The notes under the pieces: model-generated
Databases searched by the model: none
What the model was told of the DNA's origin: nothing
The model's input: the letters and a program-made list of their open reading frames with translations, nothing else
Program-made: the position numbers and the translations under genes
Shown here: positions 1 to 7,974 of the stretch, in pieces
Layout of the letters: each line of letters starts with the position of its first letter
Numbering within the stretch: the first letter of the stretch is position 1
Source of the DNA: an uncultured Lachnospiraceae bacterium
GTDB taxonomy: Bacteria > Bacillota > Clostridia > Lachnospirales > Lachnospiraceae
NCBI GenBank assembly: GCA_910587105.1
Contig: CAJUMB010000008.1
Location: 1 to 64,000, forward strand
Reading direction: 5' to 3'
DNA: 64,000 bases

Positions 1-53
1 AGAGCACCCGGCTCATAACCGGTCGGTCCAGGGTTCGAGTCCCCGAAGGTCCA
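1..53 (+). tRNA. tRNA-Met (CAT), 5' truncated by window edge
   Basis: The window opens inside a tRNA. The anticodon loop CTCATAA, a T arm with GGTTCGAGT, and the 3' acceptor half AAGGTCC with discriminator A are all visible. The anticodon CAT means elongator Met, or Ile if the C is lysidinylated. The anticodon stem lacks the GGG/CCC run of initiators, so elongator is preferred. Confidence 0.9.
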
Positions 54-83
54 TTTAGTTTCGATATGATAGTTGTATATTTT

Positions 84-157
84 GGCCCAGTGGCTCAGTT
101 GGTTAGAGCGCCGCCCTGTCACGGCGGAGGTCGAGAGTTCGAGTCTCTTCTGGGTCG
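84..157 (+). tRNA. tRNA-Asp (GTC)
   Basis: Full cloverleaf. The acceptor GGCCCAG pairs with CTGGGTC (one G-T pair), the D arm contains AGTTGGTTAGAGC, the anticodon loop CTGTCAC sits in a CCGCC/GGCGG stem, and the T loop is TTCGAGT. It lies 30 nt after tRNA-Met, so the three tRNAs are probably one transcript. Confidence 0.97.
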
Positions 158-183
158 TTTAAAACCTATTTTAATAGTGGAAT

Positions 184-269
184 GCCGCAGTGGCGGAACT
201 GGCAGACGCCCGGGACTTAAAATCCCGTGGGTAGTGATACCCGTACCGGTTCGATTCCGGTCTGCGGCA
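184..269 (+). tRNA. tRNA-Leu (TAA)
   Basis: Class II tRNA with a long variable arm (GTGGGTAGTGATACCCGT). The acceptor GCCGCAG pairs with CTGCGGC, the discriminator is A, and the anticodon loop CTTAAAA gives TAA. It is the last tRNA before a terminator. Confidence 0.97.
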
Positions 270-277
270 CTTTTGAG

Positions 278-312
278 AAAGACTTATTTCGTGAGAGGAT
301 AGGTCTTTTTTG
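278..312 (+). terminator. Rho-independent terminator of the tRNA cluster
   Basis: AAAGACTTAT (278-287) pairs with ATAGGTCTTT (299-308) across an 11-nt loop and runs into a T tract. Confidence 0.85.
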
Positions 313-421
313 CTTTTGATGAAAGCAGTTTAGAGGAAGGAGCAGCTTGCTAATTTTTATGCTGGCGTGTGGAAGACGCGCTGGATGAGGTGGCAGAGGA
401 ACTGGAGAGGTGTCTGAGTTT

Positions 422-790
422 ATGGATAAAGAGAAAAATTACAAAAAAATTTTAGAGGATTATTCTTTTGAAGTGTTCTGGAAAGACGAGCTGACTGCCC
501 AGGTGAGCGTAGAAGGCTCCCGGGTTCATGTGGTCCGCCATACCAGGCATCCCCTGAGACAGCTTTTTGCGGCAGATGAAATGACCAGAAATCAGTTGAA
601 TAAGATTCTGGAACTTCGCTGCTGGGACAGGGGAAGACCGGATATCTATGAGATTCTGGAACAGCTGGGGTTAAAGGAATATAACCCGTATGAAATTGTA
701 AAGAAAACCCATGGGGTATCCTGGAACGATTATATATGGTTCCGGTTTCCAGGGGAAAATTTGACAAGTAAAGATGTGTTGGTGAGGTAG
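422..790 (+). CDS. Small partner protein of a HipA-like kinase (unrecognised family)
   Basis: About 122 aa, mostly charged and soluble, with no signal peptide or membrane segment. I do not recognise a named domain. It ends 4 nt before the HipA-like kinase gene, so the two are surely co-expressed. In bipartite HipA systems the N-terminal lobe or an inhibitor can be a separate small protein, and this could be such a piece; that is inference from position only. The start is chosen at ATG 422 behind GGAGAGG (404-410). An in-frame GTG at 410 would add four residues. Confidence 0.7.
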   Translation: MDKEKNYKKILEDYSFEVFWKDELTAQVSVEGSRVHVVRHTRHPLRQLFAADEMTRNQLNKILELRCWDRGRPDIYEILEQLGLKEYNPYEIVKKTHGVSWNDYIWFRFPGENLTSKDVLVR

Positions 791-794
791 TTTC

Positions 795-1580
795 ATGTTC
801 CGGGAAAAAATGGGAAATGAATATCTGGTTGTGCAGGATGGTACAAGCGAGGGAACACAGATCAAGTATAGAAAAGGGGAGTACTGGTATAAAAAGGACA
901 GACGGGGAAGAGAAGGCCTTGCAGAATACCTGGTCTCCGGTCTGCTGGCATATTCCGATTTGAAGGAAGACGAATATGCTGTTTACGAAAGTGGGTATAT
1001 CAACGATTCTCCAGGATGCCGCAGTAAAAATTTTTTGAAAGACGGAGAGGAGCTGGTGACATTCTATCGGTTATACTACAATGAATTCGGGAAAGATCTC
1101 TCAAAAATACTGGCGGTAATAGAGCGTATGGAGGAGCGGATTGAGTTTGTTGTTCAGTTTATCTGGCAGATGTGCGGGCTGGATGTGACAGACTATCTGA
1201 AGAAAATATTTACTCTGGATATGATTACTCTGAATGAAGACAGGCATTTGAATAACCTGGCCGTATTATTCAGCGGTAATAAGGCCAGTCCGGCACCGAT
1301 TTTTGATAATGGGATATCCCTGCTCACTGCAAACCAAAGTGTCAACTGGTATTTTCCCATAGAGGAAAATGTGAAACGGGTAGTGGCAAGACCATTCAGC
1401 GGCTCTCATGAGAAAATGTTTCAATACTTTGGGACGGGATTCCATCTGGATATGGACAGTGCACGAAAATGGCTGGAAAAAGAAGAAATAAGCAAGGAGC
1501 GGGAAGTGCTGCTGTTTCAGCTGGAGAGATATCTCTTTTTGGATTTAAAGGAAACATCCAAATTACTGTCGAGTAGATAA
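795..1580 (+). CDS. HipA-like serine/threonine kinase domain protein
   Basis: 261 aa. The C-terminal lobe of the HipA/PI3K-like kinase fold is recognisable: D149-R-H-L-N-N (catalytic Asp and metal-binding Asn) followed by D171-N-G (metal-binding Asp of the DFG-like element). HipA kinases phosphorylate targets such as glutamyl-tRNA synthetase and cause dormancy. The protein is much shorter than E. coli HipA (about 440 aa), lacking the N-subdomain 1 region, which may be supplied by the upstream 122-aa protein. No HipB-type HTH antitoxin is visible beside it. A start at ATG 795 follows GGTGAGG. Its last codons and stop lie inside a long hairpin. Confidence 0.8.
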   Translation: MFREKMGNEYLVVQDGTSEGTQIKYRKGEYWYKKDRRGREGLAEYLVSGLLAYSDLKEDEYAVYESGYINDSPGCRSKNFLKDGEELVTFYRLYYNEFGKDLSKILAVIERMEERIEFVVQFIWQMCGLDVTDYLKKIFTLDMITLNEDRHLNNLAVLFSGNKASPAPIFDNGISLLTANQSVNWYFPIEENVKRVVARPFSGSHEKMFQYFGTGFHLDMDSARKWLEKEEISKEREVLLFQLERYLFLDLKETSKLLSSR

Positions 1581-1615
1581 GCCCCGTAAGGGGTTTATCT
1601 ACTCGACAGTAATTT
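1560..1615. terminator. 26-bp near-perfect hairpin overlapping the HipA-like stop codon
   Basis: The left arm 1560-1585 pairs with 1590-1615 around the tetraloop GTAA; the only non-Watson-Crick position is one G-T pair. The left arm holds the last six codons and TAA stop of the kinase gene. Only a short AT-rich tract follows (no true T run), so it may terminate weakly, protect the 3' end, or act in both directions. Confidence 0.75.
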
Positions 1616-1656
1616 ATAAAAAGTTCAGAATTTATTTCTATTAGTATAGAAGAAAC

Positions 1657-1667
1657 TATGGTATAAT
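1657..1667 (+). promoter_or_regulatory. Extended -10 promoter for comM-dprA
   Basis: TATGGTATAAT, a TGn-TATAAT extended -10, with TATAAT at 1662-1667. There is no convincing -35. The resulting leader to comM is about 140 nt and contains a small hairpin GCCAG...CTGGC near 1728-1750 preceded by T-rich runs. Confidence 0.55.
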
Positions 1668-1811
1668 ACGATAATATCTATAAAACTACTTTCGGTACAT
1701 TGCGTCAAAAAGCTGTTTTTACTGTTTTTTTGCCAGCGCTTTTTCTGGCGTGAAGGCCGTCTTATAATTTCCAGAAGCATTCGCTTCACAATAAAAATCA
1801 CGGAGGAAAAA

Positions 1812-3353
1812 ATGTTCAGCAGTATATATTCTGCGGCTGTCATAGGCATGGAGGTAGTACCGGTGCAGGTGGAGGCAGATGTAAGTGACGGCCTTCCGGT
1901 ATTTTCCATGGTAGGTTATGTGAGTTCCCAGGTGAAGGAGACCCAGGATAGGGTGCGCACGGCGCTGCACAATAAAAATCTAGGGCTTCCCGCAAAGCGC
2001 ATAACGGTGAATCTGGCGCCGGGAGATGTGAGAAAAGAGGGGACAGGGTATGACCTTCCAGTGGCGCTGTGTATCTTAACAGCGCTGGGCAGGATTCCCA
2101 GGAAATATCTGCAGGGGGTTATGGCCGCCGGAGAACTGGGCCTTGACGGGAGAGTGAAAGGAATTTGGGGAATTCTGCCCATGGTACAAAAAGCCAGGGA
2201 AGCCGGCTGTCAGGTGTGTATGGTTCCGCGGGAAAATGAAAAAGAAGGACGTTTAATAGAGAACATCCGGGTAGTGGGGGTGAAGGATATTGCAGAGGCA
2301 GTGGAGTGGCTGAGGCAGGGGCGGCCCATGCAGGATAACAAAGAACCGGAACATGTGGAAATTGAGCTGGAAAGTCCAGAGGAAACTGTGGACTTCTCCG
2401 ACATCCGGGGGCAGGAAGGGGCAGTGCGGGCTACATTGATTGCAGCGGCGGGAATGCACAATCTGCTGTATATAGGCAGTCCGGGTTCTGGAAAATCCAT
2501 GATGGCCAGGCGTATCCCCGGTATCCTTCCGCCCCTTGGAAGGGAGGAAAGCCTGGAACTTACGAAAATCTACAGCATTGCAGGGCTTCTGTCAAAAGAC
2601 CATCCTGTGATACAAAAGCGTCCGTTTCGCAGTCCTCACCATACCATTTCACCTCAGGCACTGGCCGGGGGAGGACGCAGTCCGCGGCCTGGAGAAATCA
2701 CTCTTGCCCACAATGGAGTTTTGTTCCTAGACGAGCTGCCAGAGTTTTCCAGAAAGAGTCTGGAGGTTCTCCGCCAGCCTCTGGAAGACCGATGTGTTTA
2801 TATTTCCCGTGTGCAGGGGACTTACATATTTCCGGCGGGCTGTATGCTGGCTGCGGCCATGAATCCCTGTGCCTGCGGCTATTATCCAGACCTGGGGCGC
2901 TGCCGCTGTACCCCGTCAGAGGTGAAGCGCTATCTGGGAAAGCTCAGCGGCCCCCTGATTGACAGGGTGGATTTGTGTGTGGATATTCGGGAACCCACAT
3001 ATGCGCAGATGGCCCAAAGCGGCAAGGGTATTTCCTCAGAGGAACTGCGAAGAAAAGTGATACAGGCCCAGCGGGTTCAGGAGAAACGTTACCAGGGGAC
3101 AGATATTCGGTTTAACAGCCAGCTGGACGGCAGAAACGTGGAGGATTACTGCACTATGACAGAAGGTTCCAGACAGTGGATGGAGCGTATTTACACGAAG
3201 CTGAGGCTGAGTCCCCGGGCTTATCACAGAATCATAAAAGTATCCCGGACCATAGCGGATCTGGACCAGTCAGAATTGATAGAGGATATCCATGTGCAGG
3301 AGGCATACGGTTACCGGATGGCGCAGGGAGGTGTCTATGAATCGATACATTGA
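1812..3353 (+). CDS. comM: YifB/ComM family Mg-chelatase-like AAA+ ATPase
   Basis: 513 aa, normal family length. An N-terminal ChlI-like Lon-protease-fold domain (about 1-165) is followed by an AAA+ domain with Walker A G222-SPGSGKS and Walker B L-F-L-D307-E308, then a C-terminal Mg_chelatase_C region. ComM is a hexameric helicase that promotes branch migration during natural transformation. RBS GGAGG lies 6 nt before ATG 1812. It overlaps the next gene dprA, the other conserved transformation gene, a common pairing in bacteria. Whether this organism is naturally competent is not shown. Confidence 0.95.
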   Translation: MFSSIYSAAVIGMEVVPVQVEADVSDGLPVFSMVGYVSSQVKETQDRVRTALHNKNLGLPAKRITVNLAPGDVRKEGTGYDLPVALCILTALGRIPRKYLQGVMAAGELGLDGRVKGIWGILPMVQKAREAGCQVCMVPRENEKEGRLIENIRVVGVKDIAEAVEWLRQGRPMQDNKEPEHVEIELESPEETVDFSDIRGQEGAVRATLIAAAGMHNLLYIGSPGSGKSMMARRIPGILPPLGREESLELTKIYSIAGLLSKDHPVIQKRPFRSPHHTISPQALAGGGRSPRPGEITLAHNGVLFLDELPEFSRKSLEVLRQPLEDRCVYISRVQGTYIFPAGCMLAAAMNPCACGYYPDLGRCRCTPSEVKRYLGKLSGPLIDRVDLCVDIREPTYAQMAQSGKGISSEELRRKVIQAQRVQEKRYQGTDIRFNSQLDGRNVEDYCTMTEGSRQWMERIYTKLRLSPRAYHRIIKVSRTIADLDQSELIEDIHVQEAYGYRMAQGGVYESIH

Positions 3354-4215
3354 AAAAGATCATCCAGAGTATCCCAAAAGGCTGAGAAAACTTCAAGGGA
3401 TGCCCTCCCATTTGTATGTAAACGGCTGCCTGCCCGGGGAAGAACAGCCTACAGTGGGGATTGTGGGGGCACGCCGCTGCTCCAATTATGGAAAGCAGAC
3501 AGCCCGGGAATTTGCAAGGGTCTTCAGTGATTGGGGGATCCAGGTGGTCAGCGGTATGGCCATGGGGGTGGACGGAGAGGCCCACCGGGGGGCCCTGCAG
3601 GGTAAAACGCCCACCTTTGCCGTGCTGGGCTGCGGGGTGGATATCTGCTATCCTTCATGCAATGAAGATTTATTCGGCCAGATTCCGGCAAAAGGGGGAA
3701 TTATCAGCGAATATCCGCCGGGGATGCCGCCTGTGGGCAGACATTTTCCAGCCAGAAACCGCATTATCAGCGGACTGTCAGATGTACTGCTGGTGATTGA
3801 GGCGAGGAAAAAGAGCGGTTCCCTGATTACCGTGGACTGTGCGCTGGAACAGGGGAAAAGTGTGTTTGCCGTGCCTGGGAGGGTGACAGACCCATTGAGT
3901 GAAGGGTGCAACAGCCTCATTGCCCAGGGGGCGGGAATCGCAATATCTCCGGAAATGGTTCTAAATGAGCTGGGATTGGATACATATAAAACGAAGGAAA
4001 AAAAGGGGGACGGCAAAAAAAGTAAGTTGAGACTTGCAAGAGATTTGGAATTGGTGTATAGTTGTATAGGTTTCCAACCGACGGATTACGAGACATTGAT
4101 TGCCCAATGTGGATATCCGCCGGGGCAGGTGCTGGCTGTTCTGACTGAGCTGCAGCTGCTGGGGCTGGTGGAAGAAGTCGGAAAGAATTACTATGTAAGG
4201 CCATCGGCCAAATGA
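3337..4215 (+). CDS. dprA: DNA-processing protein DprA
   Basis: 292 aa. A Rossmann-like DprA fold with V-G44-A-R46-R near the N terminus and the conserved PARNRIISGL segment in mid protein binds single-stranded DNA and loads RecA. A C-terminal winged-helix (about 230-292) follows a Lys-rich linker. The start is placed at ATG 3337, behind GGGAGG at 3326-3331, so the gene overlaps the end of comM by 17 bp; the longer in-frame start at 3292 has no ribosome binding site and deeper overlap. Confidence 0.95.
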   Translation: MNRYIEKDHPEYPKRLRKLQGMPSHLYVNGCLPGEEQPTVGIVGARRCSNYGKQTAREFARVFSDWGIQVVSGMAMGVDGEAHRGALQGKTPTFAVLGCGVDICYPSCNEDLFGQIPAKGGIISEYPPGMPPVGRHFPARNRIISGLSDVLLVIEARKKSGSLITVDCALEQGKSVFAVPGRVTDPLSEGCNSLIAQGAGIAISPEMVLNELGLDTYKTKEKKGDGKKSKLRLARDLELVYSCIGFQPTDYETLIAQCGYPPGQVLAVLTELQLLGLVEEVGKNYYVRPSAK

Positions 4216-4274
4216 GGAACGATAAGAAAGTTCCTAAGCATCAAAATACAGATGTGTAATACAGGAGATAGGAC

Positions 4275-6407
4275 ATGGCAAAGTATCTGGTAATTGTGGA
4301 GTCACCCGCCAAGGTGAAGACCATTAAGAAATTTCTGGGGAAGAATTATGAGGTAGCGGCTTCCCAGGGACACGTAAGAGATTTGCCAAAAAGCCAGCTT
4401 GGTATCGATGTGGAGCATGATTTTGAACCGAAATACATTACCATTCGGGGAAAAGGCGAGCTTCTGGCAAAACTTCGTAAATCTGCAAAGAAAGCGGATA
4501 AAATATTCCTGGCTACAGACCCGGACCGGGAAGGAGAGGCGATTTCCTGGCATTTGAAAACAGCTCTCCATACAGACGAGAGCAAAATGCACCGGATCAC
4601 ATTTAATGAGATTACAAAAAATGCGGTAAAGACTTCCTTGAAGGATGCCCGCGATATTGATATGAACCTGGTGGATGCCCAACAAGCCAGGAGGACACTG
4701 GACAGGCTGGTGGGATATCAGATCAGCCCGGTGCTTTGGGCGAAGGTAAAAAGGGGTTTAAGTGCAGGACGTGTGCAGTCAGTGGCACTGAGGCTGATTG
4801 GTGACCGGGACGATGAAATTAACGCGTTTATCCCGGAAGAATACTGGTCATTGGAGGCGGTATTCGGTGTTCCAGGAGAAAAGAAGCCTCTGACTGCAAA
4901 ATTTTATGGTTTTAAGGATGAGAAAACTGCCATACACAGCCAGGAGGAAATGGATGTTATTTTAAAAGGACTGGATGGGGCAGTTTACCAGGTGGCTGAG
5001 GTGAAAAAAGGGGAACGGACAAAAAAGGCTCCCCTGCCGTTTACCACAAGTACTCTGCAGCAGGATGCAGGCAGGGCACTGAATTTTTCCACGCAGAAGA
5101 CCATGCGTCTGGCCCAGCAGCTCTATGAAGGGGTGGATATTAAGGGACATGGAACAGTGGCGCTGATCAGCTATCTGCGTACAGATTCCACCCGGGTATC
5201 GGACGAGGCCAGGGACACTGCGAAAAATTTTATTGAACAGAATTACGGGCAGGAGTACTCGGCGAAAAGACAGAAAAAGCAGGCCGGAGGCAAGAAGATT
5301 CAAGATGCCCATGAGGCGATCCGGCCCACGGATATTACATGTACCCCTGGAGAGGTGAAAGAGTCCCTGTCCAGAGATCAGTACCGTCTATATCAGCTGA
5401 TCTGGAAACGGTTTATAGCCAGCCAGATGGAGGATGCAAAATATGAGACCACTTCAGTGAAGATAGCGGCCAGGCCCGCAGGGCAGGAACGGTCCGGGAC
5501 AAAGCCGTCTTTAGCAGAAAGAGACGGTCATGGCGATTATATATTTACAGTGGCAGCATCAAAACTTTTGTTTGATGGATTTCTGTCTGTGTACTCTCAG
5601 GATGAAGACAAAAAGAGCGGGGTTCTCCTTGCCAAAGGTTTGGATGAGAACACGGAACTGAATCTTCAGGAACTGGACCCCCAGCAGCATTTCACCCAGC
5701 CCCCGGCTCACTATACGGAGGCGTCGCTGGTGAAAGCTCTGGAAGAGCTGGGAGTAGGGCGTCCCAGTACGTATGCGCCTACCATCACCACATTGACCAG
5801 CAGGCATTATGTGGCAAAAGAAAAGAAGAACCTTTATATTACTGAGCTGGGGGAAGTGGTCAACGGCATCATGATGCAGGCATTCCCTTCCATTGTAGAT
5901 GTGAATTTTACTGCCGCCATGGAAGCGCTGCTGGACAGTGTGGAGGACGGGAAGGTAAAATGGAAAACAGTGGTGCGTAACTTTTATCCGGATTTAAAAG
6001 AGGCTGTGGACGCGGCCCAGGAAGAACTGGAGCATGTAGAGATTGAGGATGAAGTTACAGAGATAATCTGCGAACAATGCGGCCGGAATATGGTGGTGAA
6101 ATACGGACCCCACGGAAGATTTCTGGCATGTCCCGGATTTCCAGAGTGCCGGAACACCAAACCGTATTATGAGAAAATAGGGGTTCCCTGTCCGCTGTGC
6201 GGAAAAGAAGTGGTTTTGAAAAAGACGAAAAAGGGACGCAAATACTACGGATGTGAGGATAATCCGGAGTGTGAATTCATGTCATGGCAGAAGCCGTCCA
6301 AAGAAAAATGTCCCCAATGCGGCGGGTATCTGTTGGAAAAGGGAAACAAGCTGGTATGCGCAGATGAAAAGTGCGGATATGTGGTATTAACGGAGAAAAA
6401 GGAATAA
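4275..6407 (+). CDS. topA: DNA topoisomerase I
   Basis: 710 aa type IA topoisomerase that relaxes negative supercoils. The N-terminal Toprim domain has the VESPAKVKTI motif (Glu9) and DPDREGEA; the active-site tyrosine is Y300 in S-Y-L-R-T-D-S. The C terminus carries three four-cysteine zinc modules (CEQC/CPGFPEC, CPLC/CEDNPEC, CPQC/CADEKC) that bind single strands. RBS GGAGATAGG precedes ATG 4275. The dprA-topA-codY order is conserved across Firmicutes. A 60-nt gap after dprA holds a small GGAAC/GTTCC hairpin. Confidence 0.98.
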   Translation: MAKYLVIVESPAKVKTIKKFLGKNYEVAASQGHVRDLPKSQLGIDVEHDFEPKYITIRGKGELLAKLRKSAKKADKIFLATDPDREGEAISWHLKTALHTDESKMHRITFNEITKNAVKTSLKDARDIDMNLVDAQQARRTLDRLVGYQISPVLWAKVKRGLSAGRVQSVALRLIGDRDDEINAFIPEEYWSLEAVFGVPGEKKPLTAKFYGFKDEKTAIHSQEEMDVILKGLDGAVYQVAEVKKGERTKKAPLPFTTSTLQQDAGRALNFSTQKTMRLAQQLYEGVDIKGHGTVALISYLRTDSTRVSDEARDTAKNFIEQNYGQEYSAKRQKKQAGGKKIQDAHEAIRPTDITCTPGEVKESLSRDQYRLYQLIWKRFIASQMEDAKYETTSVKIAARPAGQERSGTKPSLAERDGHGDYIFTVAASKLLFDGFLSVYSQDEDKKSGVLLAKGLDENTELNLQELDPQQHFTQPPAHYTEASLVKALEELGVGRPSTYAPTITTLTSRHYVAKEKKNLYITELGEVVNGIMMQAFPSIVDVNFTAAMEALLDSVEDGKVKWKTVVRNFYPDLKEAVDAAQEELEHVEIEDEVTEIICEQCGRNMVVKYGPHGRFLACPGFPECRNTKPYYEKIGVPCPLCGKEVVLKKTKKGRKYYGCEDNPECEFMSWQKPSKEKCPQCGGYLLEKGNKLVCADEKCGYVVLTEKKE

Positions 6408-6419
6408 TCTGGTTTTTAG

Positions 6420-6454
6420 AAGGTATTGTGAAAAACGCGCACAATACCTTTTTT
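6420..6454 (+). terminator. Terminator after topA
   Basis: AAGGTATTGTG (6420-6430) pairs perfectly with CACAATACCTT (6440-6450), followed by TTTT. Confidence 0.9.
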
Positions 6455-6516
6455 GCTCTGCAATTTTTTTATTATCTGAAAACATAAAAAATGACCAAAC
6501 AAATGAAGAATTTTTA

Positions 6517-6545
6517 TTGATTTCCATATAATTACATGATAATAT
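6517..6545 (+). promoter_or_regulatory. Sigma-A promoter of codY
   Basis: TTGATT (6517-6522), 17-bp spacer, TAATAT (6540-6545). The predicted start near 6552 gives a leader of about 55 nt before the strong RBS AAGGGAGGA. Confidence 0.7.
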
Positions 6546-6605
6546 AGAAGAAGTATTCGCACGGTTAATAAGCAGTACAACTCAAAAAAATAAGGGAGGA
6601 TAGAA

Positions 6606-7397
6606 ATGAGCGTTCAATTACTAGATAAAACGAGAAAAATCAACAAGCTTCTGCATAATAATAATTCTAGTAAAGTGGTTTTCAACGATATCTGCCAGGT
6701 ACTGGTGGGAACATTAAGCTCAAATATACTGGTTATCAGTAAAAAAGGGAAAGTACTGGGCGTTGGGCTGTGTCAGGGGGTCGATGAACTTACTGAACTG
6801 TTGGAGTACCAGGTGGGAAGTCATGTGGATCCATTATTAAATGAGAGATTCCTTGGAGTATTGTCCACGAAAGAGAATGTAAATCTGCAGACGCTGGGAT
6901 TTGAGGAAGAAGATGCCCATAAGAACCAGGGGATCATCAATCCCATTGATATTGGCGGTGAGAGACTGGGTACCGTTTTCATGTACAGACATGACCATTC
7001 TTATGATATTGAAGATATTATAGTAAGTGAGTACGGAACCACCGTGGTAGGTTTGGAGATGATGCGTTCTGTTCAGGAGGAAAACGCTGAGGAAGACAGA
7101 AAGAAGCAGGTTGTAAAATCAGCTTTCAGTACGTTATCTTTTACGGAAATGGAAGCAATCATCCATATCTTTGATGAATTGGATGGCAGTGAAGGTATAC
7201 TGGTGGCGAGTAAGATTGCAGACCGGGTGGGAATTACACGTTCTGTAATTGTAAACGCGTTACGGAAATTCGAAAGTGCGGGGGTCATAGAATCCCGCTC
7301 TTCTGGCATGAAAGGAACTTATATTAAAGTTCTGAACGAAGTCATTTTTGATGAATTAAAGGTGATTAAAGAGACCCGTGCGGAGACAAATAGCTAA
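6606..7397 (+). CDS. codY: GTP-sensing pleiotropic repressor CodY
   Basis: 263 aa (family about 259). The N-terminal GAF domain (about 1-155) binds branched-chain amino acids; the C-terminal winged helix (about 190-255) has the typical ASKIADRVGITRSVI recognition segment. CodY represses amino-acid uptake and stationary-phase genes when GTP and BCAA are high. It is monocistronic here with its own promoter and terminator, unlike the B. subtilis clpYQ-codY operon. Confidence 0.97.
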   Translation: MSVQLLDKTRKINKLLHNNNSSKVVFNDICQVLVGTLSSNILVISKKGKVLGVGLCQGVDELTELLEYQVGSHVDPLLNERFLGVLSTKENVNLQTLGFEEEDAHKNQGIINPIDIGGERLGTVFMYRHDHSYDIEDIIVSEYGTTVVGLEMMRSVQEENAEEDRKKQVVKSAFSTLSFTEMEAIIHIFDELDGSEGILVASKIADRVGITRSVIVNALRKFESAGVIESRSSGMKGTYIKVLNEVIFDELKVIKETRAETNS

Positions 7398-7434
7398 GAG
7401 GAGATCCGGTCAGCCGGATCTTCTTCTTTTTTTT
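7398..7434 (+). terminator. Terminator after codY
   Basis: GGAGATCCGG, loop TCAG, CCGGATCTTC, then a long T tract interrupted by C. Confidence 0.9.
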
Positions 7435-7514
7435 AAAATATGAGAAAATGTGAGTATAAAGGAGATTAATGGAAATAATATAAGATGAATTGGGATATAT
7501 AGGAATTTATGCGC

Positions 7515-7543
7515 TTGCACAAACCTGGCAATTTTACTAATAT
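7515..7543 (+). promoter_or_regulatory. Sigma-A promoter of groESL
   Basis: TTGCAC (7515-7520), 17-bp spacer, TAATAT (7538-7543), immediately upstream of the CIRCE operator. Confidence 0.8.
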
Positions 7544-7554
7544 ATACCCAACAA

Positions 7555-7581
7555 TTAGCACTCGGCAAAAATGAGTGCTAG
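7555..7581 (+). promoter_or_regulatory. CIRCE operator (HrcA binding site)
   Basis: TTAGCACTC, 9-nt spacer, GAGTGCTAG: the consensus inverted repeat with one change in the last base. HrcA binding here represses groESL until heat shock. Its position just after the -10 is canonical. Confidence 0.95.
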
Positions 7582-7616
7582 TAATAAGACGATAGAATGT
7601 AAGGAGGCAATGGATC

Positions 7617-7901
7617 ATGAAATTAGTACCGTTAGGTGACAGAGTTGTATTAAAACAATTAGAAGCAGAAGAAACCACAAAATCTGGCATTGTGCTGCCA
7701 GGCCAGGCACAGGAAAAACCCCAGCAGGCTGAAGTAATCGCCGTAGGACCAGGGGGAGTAGTAGATGGCAAAGAAATTAAGATGGAAGTAAAAGCAAAAG
7801 ACCAGGTAATCTACTCAAAATACGCAGGAACAGAAGTGAAGCTGGACGGCGAGGAGTTCATTATCGTAAGACAGAGCGACATCCTGGCAGTGGTAGAATA
7901 G
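7617..7901 (+). CDS. groES: Co-chaperonin GroES
   Basis: 94 aa, standard length for Cpn10. The N-terminal LVPLGDRVVLK, the mobile loop (about residues 16-32, ETTKSGIVLPG) and C-terminal EFIIVRQSDILAVVE strand are all present. It caps the GroEL ring. RBS AAGGAGG precedes ATG 7617; groEL follows after 73 nt. Regulated by the CIRCE element upstream. Confidence 0.98.
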   Translation: MKLVPLGDRVVLKQLEAEETTKSGIVLPGQAQEKPQQAEVIAVGPGGVVDGKEIKMEVKAKDQVIYSKYAGTEVKLDGEEFIIVRQSDILAVVE

Positions 7902-7974
7902 CCCGCGGCTGTTTACAGAAGCATCAAACTAGAATTGTAGAAAATCTGAGACAGAATATGGAGGTATAGAAACG

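Noticed and set aside
6470..6484. Possible CodY box upstream of codY
   Set aside because: TATTATCTGAAAACA has four mismatches to AATTTTCWGAAAATT, too weak in an AT-rich region.
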